From Candidatus Heimdallarchaeota archaeon (GTDB taxonomy: Archaea > Asgardarchaeota > Heimdallarchaeia > Heimdallarchaeales > Heimdallarchaeaceae), in the NCBI GenBank assembly GCA_030603505.1, contig JAUVXQ010000047.1, positions 1 through 8,145 on the forward strand: DNA of 8,145 bases, given 5' to 3'. The number at the start of each line of letters is the position of its first letter. Position 1 is the first letter of the stretch. This document shows, piece by piece, positions 1 through 4,383 of this stretch. The translations under genes were made by a program, and so were the position numbers. A model generated the notes under the pieces. It was not told where the DNA came from, made no database searches, and was given only the letters and a program-made list of their open reading frames with translations.

Positions 1-2
1 GT

Positions 3-110
3 AAAGAACTCCTATTAATAAAATATTCATTAGATTTAGGACTTGATTTTACTTCTTTTCTTTTAAAACTACCTGAAAAGGTAGAAGAGTGGAAAAAGAG
101 GTATCTTTAG
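3..110 (+). CDS. C-terminal tail of a gene entering from the left edge
   Basis: A reading frame open from the left edge codes for about 35 residues ending in LPEKVEEWKKRYL and stops with TAG at 108-110. The tail is rich in Lys, Glu, Leu and Trp and ends in an amphipathic, charged helix-like stretch, which is compatible with a real protein C-terminus. It is too short to assign to a family. The other two plus-strand frames meet stops within the first 20 bases. The frame could be open by chance, so this is tentative. Confidence 0.35.
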   Translation, partial: KELLLIKYSLDLGLDFTSFLLKLPEKVEEWKKRYL

Positions 111-261
111 ATCTCTCTTCTAACATGAAACACGTCTGTGAATATTCTATATCGTTATTTATGCGAACTGTTCGAGATCATTTGAATTTAAAACAATTAT
201 CTGATAAACATGAATGCTAGAAACGGAGAAACAGTTGTCAATTTCTATTAAGTAATTTTAA

Positions 262-426
262 CTAGTTTTTATCTGATTCCTCTCCTTCCTCTAAAATCTC
301 TTCAAGAGATACAACAGGGTCTTTGAAGTATTCCTTTGAAATTATGTTTTTGTAATATTCTCTATTACTTTTGTTAATTACATAAGGAATTCTTTCTGCA
401 TCGTTGATAGTAGCTTTTTCAATCAT
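262..426 (-). pseudogene. N-terminal fragment of a GNAT-type acetyltransferase
   Basis: The 54 codons starting MIEKATINDAERIPYVI resemble the first strand and helices of GNAT N-acetyltransferases (pattern MIRKATxxDAExI, then NKSNREYYKNIISKEYF). The acetyl-CoA binding part (the R/QxxGxG/A loop and following strands) is missing: the frame stops at 262-264 after an acidic run, and I could not find the rest of the domain on the minus strand further down to position 1. A complete GNAT has about 150 residues, so this is about the first third. An ATG at 447 would add seven residues. I prefer the ATG at 426 because a TATA-like box (TTTATAAA, 451-458) lies about 28 bases upstream, as expected for a leaderless archaeal transcript, and because GNAT proteins usually begin right at this motif. 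It is most likely a non-functional remnant, but a free-standing short protein cannot be excluded. Confidence 0.5.
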
Positions 427-450
427 TATTTCTAAAACTAGTTCCATGTA

Positions 451-458
451 TTTATAAA
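451..458 (-). promoter_or_regulatory. TATA-like box of the GNAT fragment
   Basis: TTTATAAA lies about 28 bases upstream of the ATG at 426 on the minus strand, the spacing of an archaeal TATA box that drives a leaderless message. The motif is nearly palindromic and the region is AT-rich, so the call rests mainly on spacing. Confidence 0.35.
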
Positions 459-534
459 TTAGTTTTTTGAGTTATTCAGATAAATCAATTTGATGTTTAA
501 TATCTATTATTTTTTATTAATAATATGAGATTAG

Positions 535-588
535 AGGTCAACAGATAGTTTTATAAGAAATTCTTTTTGTCGAGGAAAAAATACGACT
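535..588 (+). repeat. Left terminal inverted repeat (54 bp)
   Basis: It starts AGGTCAACAGATAGTTTT. The first 23 bases match the reverse complement of 2041-2063 exactly; over all 54 bases I count 47 matches with no gaps. The match stops at the outer edge: base 534 (G) does not pair with base 2064 (G). The inner third holds palindrome copy 1 (569-587). Confidence 0.9.
569..587. repeat. Interrupted palindrome copy 1, GTCGA-N9-ACGAC
   Basis: A 19-bp motif with arms GTCG/CGAC, inside the left TIR. It starts exactly 34 bp from the left end of the element, mirroring copy 6. The fifth arm position is A on both sides and so does not pair. Confidence 0.75.
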
Positions 589-762
589 TAGTTTTGTAAG
601 TGAAGTGAAAGAAGGAGATTTGATACGGAATTGGAAAGAGTTAGGAATAGAGAAAGAAGTAAGTCGAGAAAAATAGACGACTGAAATTATCTGCATCTAA
701 TGATGAAACAAGTTATTCTTTGTTTTGTATTTTTGCAAAAAAAGTGAAAGCAATTTTGTAAA
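589..762. other. Non-coding left arm of the cas1 element
   Basis: Purine-rich on the plus strand, between the left TIR and the cas1 promoter, with palindrome copy 2 inside. A frame open from 557 to 676 (ending KEGDLIRNWKELGIEKEVSREK) has no good start and no recognised match, and overlaps the TIR, so I do not call it a gene. A perfect 12-bp palindrome TTTTTGCAAAAA lies near 732-743. No gene is seen between 427 and 793. Confidence 0.5.
663..681. repeat. Interrupted palindrome copy 2, GTCGA-N9-ACGAC
   Basis: A 19-bp motif flanked by a further A/T pair (AGTCG...CGACT). It lies 128 bp in from the left end, mirroring copy 5 at 126 bp from the right end. Confidence 0.7.
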
Positions 763-773
763 GTATATATAAT
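763..773 (+). promoter_or_regulatory. TATA box of cas1
   Basis: GTATATATAAT is centred about 26-27 bases upstream of the cas1 ATG at 794, preceded by an A-rich stretch that could serve as the BRE. This spacing predicts transcription starting at or next to the ATG, that is, a leaderless message. There is no Shine-Dalgarno sequence in front of the ATG, which fits. The promoter lies inside the element, so cas1 carries its own promoter. Confidence 0.6.
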
Positions 774-793
774 AATACAGGCATATATGAGAA

Positions 794-1774
794 ATGAGAA
801 GTGTTATCATAGATCAAGACGAAAGATTAATCGTACAAGGAGAAAAAATATTCATCCATACAAATCTCAAAATTATAGAAATAAAACTTTCAGATGTCAA
901 AGATATACACTGGAAAGGTAGAGGGCAAATTGATACGACAACAATCTTTTCTTTATTGCGAAGAGGGATAATAATCTACTTCCATGAACCCTATGGGATG
1001 TTTGTTGGTTCAGCTCTTCCTTTGTCCTATTTTAGTTATTCTGGAAAGATACTCCTAAAGCAAAGTGAGCATTTCAACAGTAATGAAAAGAGGTTCAGTT
1101 TAGCACAAGAAATTGAAGAAGGAATAAAGCATAATACTCTATGGTTACTGCAAAAATACAAGGGTTTCAGTTATAATATTACAGACCAGATACAAGCGAT
1201 TAAAGCGATTAATTTCAAAGATGTTTTGGATGTAGATCATCTGAAAATCAAAGAAGCTCACATGGCTACTCACTTTTACCAAGCTGTAGCTAGACTTTTC
1301 TTTTGGTGGAAATTCAAAAAACGTACAAGACGGCCACCAAAAGACCCTATTAGTGCGTTGATGTCATATGGAAATATAATACTTTATAGCAAACTTATTA
1401 CAGAAGCTTATCGAACTTTTCTTCATCCTGGAATAGGTTACATACATGAACCAGAAGCTAATAAAGCAAGTTTAGCATATGATATTGCAGATATATTCAA
1501 ACCTGTTATCGTCAATCAAACCATCTTTCATACTCTCAGTTTTTTTCTGCTCAAAGGGTCACACTTTCTAAAAAAAGGAGAAGCTGTATTATTGAATGCT
1601 CAGGGGAAAAGAATCTATCGTAAATTATTGATTAGACGGTTTGATTACCGAATTAAAGATCCCCAAACTCATTGTTCACACACTCTTTCAACTTATCTTA
1701 CAAGGGAACTATATAAACTGAGAAAACATCTCACAAATAATTCCCCTTACAAAAGTTTCAAGGCTTGGTGGTAA
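794..1774 (+). CDS. cas1: Cas1-family integrase
   Basis: A 326-residue Cas1 of normal CRISPR-Cas1 length. The N-terminal beta-rich domain (about 1-85) starts MRSVIIDQDERLIVQGEK. The alpha-helical catalytic domain holds the family signatures KIKEAHMATHFYQ (E154), RPPKDPISALMSYGN (181-194), GYIHEPEANKASLAYDIADI with H218, D230 and D233, and a C-terminus YKSFKAWW typical of Cas1 from type I/III systems. E154, H218 and D230/D233 correspond to E. coli Cas1 E141, H208 and D218/D221, so the metal site is intact. Cas1 dimers cut and join DNA ends in spacer acquisition, usually with Cas2; casposon Cas1 acts as the transposase. Here there is no cas2, effector or repeat-spacer array, and the gene sits alone between inverted repeats, which points to an integrase serving its own element. 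There is no obvious extra C-terminal helix-turn-helix domain such as casposases carry. The start is set by the leaderless-type TATA spacing; an ATG at 787 is out of frame. Confidence 0.93.
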   Translation: MRSVIIDQDERLIVQGEKIFIHTNLKIIEIKLSDVKDIHWKGRGQIDTTTIFSLLRRGIIIYFHEPYGMFVGSALPLSYFSYSGKILLKQSEHFNSNEKRFSLAQEIEEGIKHNTLWLLQKYKGFSYNITDQIQAIKAINFKDVLDVDHLKIKEAHMATHFYQAVARLFFWWKFKKRTRRPPKDPISALMSYGNIILYSKLITEAYRTFLHPGIGYIHEPEANKASLAYDIADIFKPVIVNQTIFHTLSFFLLKGSHFLKKGEAVLLNAQGKRIYRKLLIRRFDYRIKDPQTHCSHTLSTYLTRELYKLRKHLTNNSPYKSFKAWW

Positions 1775-1794
1775 AATTTGTTGTTAACTTTTAA

Positions 1795-1813
1795 GTCGTG
1801 TCTGTGATACGAC
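1795..1813. repeat. Interrupted palindrome copy 3, GTCGT-N9-ACGAC
   Basis: The longest stem of the set. The 19-bp core extends to TAAGTCGT...ACGACTTA, an 8-bp perfect stem with a 9-base loop, 21 bases after the cas1 stop codon. It could also help end or protect the cas1 transcript. Confidence 0.75.
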
Positions 1814-1821
1814 TTATTTAC

Positions 1822-1837
1822 CCACTATTTAAAGTGG
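1822..1837. repeat. Small hairpin CCACT...AGTGG
   Basis: A 5-bp stem with a 6-base AT loop, directly after palindrome copy 3 and of different sequence from the GTCGW set. A T-rich stretch follows at 1840-1866, so hairpin plus U-tract could act in ending the cas1 transcript. Weak evidence. Confidence 0.3.
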
Positions 1838-1885
1838 TGCTCTTATTTCTCTTCTTAACCCTTTTCGTAATCATTAACATCCTAA

Positions 1886-1904
1886 GTCGTTTCTAACTAA
1901 CGAC
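1886..1904. repeat. Interrupted palindrome copy 4, GTCGT-N9-ACGAC
   Basis: A 19-bp core. The stem can lengthen through a one-base bulge with CCTA/TAGG on the outside (1881-1908). The loop TTCTAACTA resembles that of copy 5. Confidence 0.7.
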
Positions 1905-1918
1905 TAGGTACCTTAGTA

Positions 1919-1937
1919 GTCGTCTCTAACATACGAC
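1919..1937. repeat. Interrupted palindrome copy 5, GTCGT-N9-ACGAC
   Basis: A 19-bp core starting 33 bp after copy 4 starts, with loop CTCTAACAT (6 of 9 bases shared with copy 4). Its outer edge is 126 bp from the right end of the element. Confidence 0.7.
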
Positions 1938-2009
1938 AACAGTACCAAAAGTTATTTTTACACTCTCTAATTACTTAATAATTTTTTCTTCTTGATGATT
2001 CAACAATTT

Positions 2010-2063
2010 AGTCGAAGTTTTCTTTCGACAAAAAGAATCCCTTATAAAACTATCTGTTGACCT
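2010..2063 (-). repeat. Right terminal inverted repeat (54 bp)
   Basis: It ends CTATCTGTTGACCT. It is the inverted partner of 535-588, with 47 of 54 positions matching without gaps. The differences cluster at two GG/AA-type sites and in the palindrome loop. That pattern is what independent point changes in an old but recognisable repeat pair would leave. Palindrome copy 6 (2011-2029) lies at its inner end. Confidence 0.9.
2011..2029. repeat. Interrupted palindrome copy 6, GTCGA-N9-TCGAC
   Basis: It lies inside the right TIR, with its outer edge exactly 34 bp from the right end. The stem is GTCGAA/TTCGAC (6 bp) with a 7-base loop. Confidence 0.75.
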
Positions 2064-2084
2064 GTTATGATGAGTTTATATCAC

Positions 2085-2102
2085 CTTGTCAACTAAGACA
2101 AG
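2085..2102. repeat. Hairpin CTTGTC...GACAAG just outside the right TIR
   Basis: A perfect 6-bp stem with a 6-base loop, 21 bases beyond the end of the element. Its meaning is unknown; it is short enough to be chance in a decayed gene. Confidence 0.3.
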
Positions 2103-2121
2103 AGAAGGTTATGCATATTTA

Positions 2122-2153
2122 TTAGAGTGTCATTGCTGCTAAGCTCACTCTAA
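2122..2153. repeat. Inverted repeat TTAGAGTG...CACTCTAA
   Basis: A perfect 8-bp stem around a 16-base loop, lying exactly where the methyltransferase remnant changes frame. About 17 bases seem to be in excess here relative to the expected spacing between the Tyr of the N-terminal segment and motif I. It may be the scar of a small insertion. Confidence 0.4.
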
Positions 2154-2595
2154 AAGGATACATCACGTAGGTTGTGGTATAAGAAGTTTTACTATTATTG
2201 CATCAGAGTTAGTAGGAAATTCAGGGGAAATATATACATTGTATATTCATCCTCTTGCTATTAAGAAAGTTGAGAAAAAAGCTAAAAGAAAGGGATATTC
2301 CAACATTAAAACAATTCTTTCTGACCGTGATACTGTTTTGGATGCTACAAGTGTTGATGCAGTGTTGTTATTTGACATCATTCACATATTGAGTGAACCA
2401 GATAAGATATCACAAGAACTACATAGAATTTTAAAACTTGATGGAGAATCATCTTTAACTATTCATCACATTGACGAAAAAGAAGCTACAGCAAAAGTTG
2501 AACAAACAGAATTATTAAAATTCTATTCTAAAGGGAAATATACGCATAGTTTTTCAAAAATATAGTTTCATTTAACAATATATTTTTCTTGATTA

Positions 2596-3786
2596 TCAAC
2601 AATTCTTAAGTGGTGCTTGAACATCTCCTGGTGTTCTTCCTTTTAACACTTCCATTCCTTTCCATTCAATGACAGGGACCTTTTCATCAAAAATAAACTC
2701 ACCAGTTTTTTCTGCTTGAAGTTGAATTTTTCCATGAATCCCTTCTTCAGCTTTTTCCATGAAGTGAATTTTTATTACTTGTTCTTTACTTCCCACAAAA
2801 TCCCAAATTCCAGTAACTTTACCATTTACTAGTATTGAATTTGTGGCATTACCTGAGCGATCATAAATATAATTATAGTACTCCTGTTTTACATATCTTT
2901 CTCTATTTTTATATCCCATCAGATATGGATCTAAATTCGGAAGAAGGTTAATCACATCATCAACTATATCTGTTGCTTTTCTTAGTTCTTCTATTTCAGA
3001 TTGGAGAATGAAATATTCATTTTCTATCCCTGAGATAGAGATTTTAGTTATCTGATTTCCTAAATCCTTTAAAGCTTCTCGAGTTTCAGTTTTATTAAAT
3101 CCAGTCCACCATACAATATCTGTTTCAGTTGCTGGTCCTAAGCTCTTTAAATAGTATTTTACTAGAAATAATCTACTCTCTTCTTCATTATAATCGTCTA
3201 GTTTCATTATAGGGAAATATTCACTGAAATCTGAGTAAGTATGCCTTCTATCCCGCCAACTTTTATTTGGTTTATTCCTGATAATGAGCGCTTGATCACA
3301 AGCGAGATTAACTATAGCACTGATATTCTCTTGAGAATTCAATGTTTTTTTTATTTCTGATACTGAGATATTGTTTACTTTCAACACATCAAGAATCGCT
3401 TTCACATTCTTCTGGTATTTTTCTTCAGAAACTCCTAGATTCTTTAAGTAACCCACATGACGCTTCGCATATTGTTTCTTAGTTGCAGCATATATATATG
3501 GAACAATTTCTTTTGCTAAAATAAATACAGTTCCTCGCATACAGCGAATCTTGCCCAATTTCTTCTTTTCATAAGCTTCTTCATCTAATTGATTCCTCTT
3601 AAAATTTTTAGAACGAGTTTGAAGCGATAAATAGGGCGTTGTTTGGCTTGTACTATGCAACCCACCAATATCTAGAGCTATCTGTGTAACATCATCAATC
3701 TTGGTTTCATCTGTTAAATGTTGTTTATTTAATACAAATCGGTTAATCGTTGCTACATTAAATTCTTCCAAATCATTATTAATCAT
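2596..3786 (-). CDS. AlkZ/YcaQ-like winged-helix (HTH_42) protein
   Basis: A 396-residue protein of the HTH_42 family, which includes the DNA glycosylases AlkZ and YcaQ/AlkX. Visible landmarks are GLHSTSQTTPYLSLQTR (42-58), RCMRGTVFILAKE (81-93), the winged-helix segment SLGPATETDIVWWTGF (215-230), LLPNLDPYLMGYKNR (281-295) and GKVTGIWDF (322-330). Length is normal for the family. Characterised members use a Q-x-Q or Q-x-D motif after a G-L pair; here the matching place reads G-L-H-S-T (residues 42-46), so the catalytic Gln is not conserved and glycosylase activity is uncertain. If active, it would remove alkylated or crosslinked bases; otherwise it is a DNA-binding protein. The ATG at 3786 is the only start in keeping with family length; no clear Shine-Dalgarno precedes it. 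It converges on the methyltransferase remnant, with about 30 bases between the two stops, and diverges from the gene at 3933. Confidence 0.8.
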   Translation of the reverse strand: MINNDLEEFNVATINRFVLNKQHLTDETKIDDVTQIALDIGGLHSTSQTTPYLSLQTRSKNFKRNQLDEEAYEKKKLGKIRCMRGTVFILAKEIVPYIYAATKKQYAKRHVGYLKNLGVSEEKYQKNVKAILDVLKVNNISVSEIKKTLNSQENISAIVNLACDQALIIRNKPNKSWRDRRHTYSDFSEYFPIMKLDDYNEEESRLFLVKYYLKSLGPATETDIVWWTGFNKTETREALKDLGNQITKISISGIENEYFILQSEIEELRKATDIVDDVINLLPNLDPYLMGYKNRERYVKQEYYNYIYDRSGNATNSILVNGKVTGIWDFVGSKEQVIKIHFMEKAEEGIHGKIQLQAEKTGEFIFDEKVPVIEWKGMEVLKGRTPGDVQAPLKNC

Positions 3787-3846
3787 ATTTGATAATTAGT
3801 AATTCTTCACTTAAGATTTACCATGGAACCGTGTTTTTCACATACC

Positions 3847-3856
3847 AATATATACT
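3847..3856 (-). promoter_or_regulatory. TATA-like box for the AlkZ-like gene
   Basis: On the minus strand the sequence reads AGTATATATT, about 65 bases upstream of the ATG at 3786. It would give a leader of roughly 35-40 bases. The 146-bp gap at 3787-3932 must also hold the promoter of the divergent gene at 3933, probably the AT-rich stretch with TTATTATAC near 3876-3884. Confidence 0.4.
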
Positions 3857-3920
3857 TTTAAAAAATCATTGAACAATTATTATACAGTGTTAGAACAACT
3901 TATGATATTCAAAAACATCA

Positions 3921-3924
3921 GGAG
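3921..3924 (+). promoter_or_regulatory. Ribosome binding site GGAG deciding a GTG start
   Basis: GGAG lies eight bases before the GTG at 3933, a good Shine-Dalgarno spacing. The nearby ATG at 3944 is out of frame, so this site supports the GTG start of the small protein. Confidence 0.6.
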
Positions 3925-3932
3925 TTGAAAGT

Positions 3933-4298
3933 GTGAATAGATATGAAACAATTGAAGTGTGGAATAGGGTTCAGAAAATAATTCTTGCTAGGATTGAGAA
4001 ATTAATTCAGGATGGTTGCGATCTCTGTAAAGATGATAAAAAATGTGAAGAACTAGCTGACTCTACAAATAAAGAAATCGTTAGAACTTTGGTCAAGGAG
4101 TTTAATATATCTGAATATGAAATCCCTCGACTAATGGATAAATTTTATCCTATTATTATTGATTGGATTAATAGTTTGAAGTTGAAAAATTGTGAAAGAT
4201 ACAAAGAAGAAGGAAGGTTAAATGAACTTTCTATTTCAATAACAAATGATTTGGTCAGATCTTTTTTAGAAGAAGAGGATTATGTTGAGCTTTCGTAG
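3933..4298 (+). CDS. Small helical protein made of two tandem repeats
   Basis: 121 residues, family not recognised. It has no signal peptide or membrane segment and is probably cytosolic. Its striking feature is an internal duplication: residues 16-56 and 74-114 align without gaps at an offset of 58. Shared positions are I16/I74, I17/I75, I21/I79, L24/L82, C29/C87, K33/K91, E40/E98, L41/L99, S44/S102, V50/V108, R51/R109 and E56/E114, with many conservative changes between. The first copy also has a C-x2-C-x5-C cluster (C29, C32, C38), of which only the first Cys survives in the second copy. It is predicted mostly alpha-helical and charged, with an acidic C-terminus (EEEDYVELS). The GTG start is supported by GGAG at 3921. 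It diverges from the AlkZ-like gene and converges on the protease gene, so it is probably transcribed alone. Confidence 0.75.
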   Translation: MNRYETIEVWNRVQKIILARIEKLIQDGCDLCKDDKKCEELADSTNKEIVRTLVKEFNISEYEIPRLMDKFYPIIIDWINSLKLKNCERYKEEGRLNELSISITNDLVRSFLEEEDYVELS

Positions 4299-4353
4299 AT
4301 AAAATCTATTAACTACTCCTACCTAAAGTAAGGGGACTTCTGCTATCAACAGT

Positions 4354-4379
4354 TAAAGAAAAAGAAAAAGAAAAAAAGG
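4354..4379 (-). terminator. Poly-T terminator after the M48 protease gene
   Basis: On the minus strand, immediately after the stop codon at 4384-4386, the sequence is a long T tract broken by single C residues (the plus strand shows repeated AAAAAG units). Oligo-T runs without an obligatory hairpin are the usual archaeal termination signal. Confidence 0.55.
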
Positions 4380-4383
4380 AGAT

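Larger units (their letters stand above)
535..2063 (+). mobile_element. cas1-only transposon-like element with terminal inverted repeats
   Basis: A 1,529-bp unit is bounded by 54-bp inverted repeats at 535-588 and 2010-2063 and contains one clear gene, cas1 (794-1774), transcribed left to right. The arms between repeats and gene are non-coding, about 205 bp on the left and 235 bp on the right, and carry six interrupted palindromes of one fixed design. Read inward from each end, both arms are purine-rich and keep weak similarity to each other out to about 147 bp. Known casposons are TIR-bounded elements that pair a Cas1-type integrase with a family B DNA polymerase. This unit has the integrase and the TIRs but no polymerase, HNH or helicase gene, so it would be a minimal or non-autonomously replicating relative. 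No convincing target-site duplication is visible. The ends are well supported by sequence; mobility is inferred. Confidence 0.8.
2064..2565 (+). pseudogene. Decayed class I SAM-dependent methyltransferase
   Basis: From 2143 the frame reads AHSKRIHHVGCGIRSFTIIA, matching SAM motif I (VGCGxGxFTI) of type-11 methyltransferases, and runs on through IHPLAIKKVEKKAKRKG, NIKTILSDRDT, SVDAVLLFDIIH, EPDKISQELHRILKLDG and a normal-looking C-terminus GKYTHSFSKI. In motif II the acidic residue that contacts the SAM ribose appears replaced by Tyr (YTLYIHP where LDIHP is expected). The N-terminus is broken: between the element end and 2122 another frame reads YDEFISPCQLRQEKVMHIY, resembling the family's SPLRRLxxxPEKIL segment, then meets a stop at 2123. 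A frameshift at a hairpin (2122-2153) separates the two parts. The only in-frame start in the second part is TTG at 2239, inside the fold, so the gene is very probably dead. Joining 525-534 to 2064 gives ATGAGATTAG in frame with the first part, so the cas1 element may sit in its first codons. Confidence 0.65.

Noticed and set aside
125..220. A 31-codon frame starting MKHVCEYSISLFMRTVRDHL, briefly considered as a transposase remnant
   Set aside because: It is too short, with no transposase motif and no supporting neighbour; a chance frame is the simpler reading.
491..504. TGATGTTTAATATC resembling TGATGAGTTTATATC at 2068-2082, as a longer target-site duplication
   Set aside because: The match needs two gaps and does not abut the left element end; the 30 bases between it and the TIR have no counterpart on the right.
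557..676. A possible small gene in the left arm of the element (frame ending KEGDLIRNWKELGIEKEVSREK)
   Set aside because: It has no start codon with promoter or ribosome site, overlaps the terminal repeat and palindrome, and matches no family I know.
1795..2029. CRISPR array formed by the repeated palindromes next to cas1
   Set aside because: Only the 5-base arms are shared, the centres differ, and the start-to-start distances (91, 33, 92 bases) are irregular. There is no repeat-spacer pattern.
2239..2565. An intact 108-residue methyltransferase starting at TTG 2239
   Set aside because: SAM motif I lies upstream of that start in the same frame, so starting there would remove the cofactor site. 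The whole is better read as a remnant.
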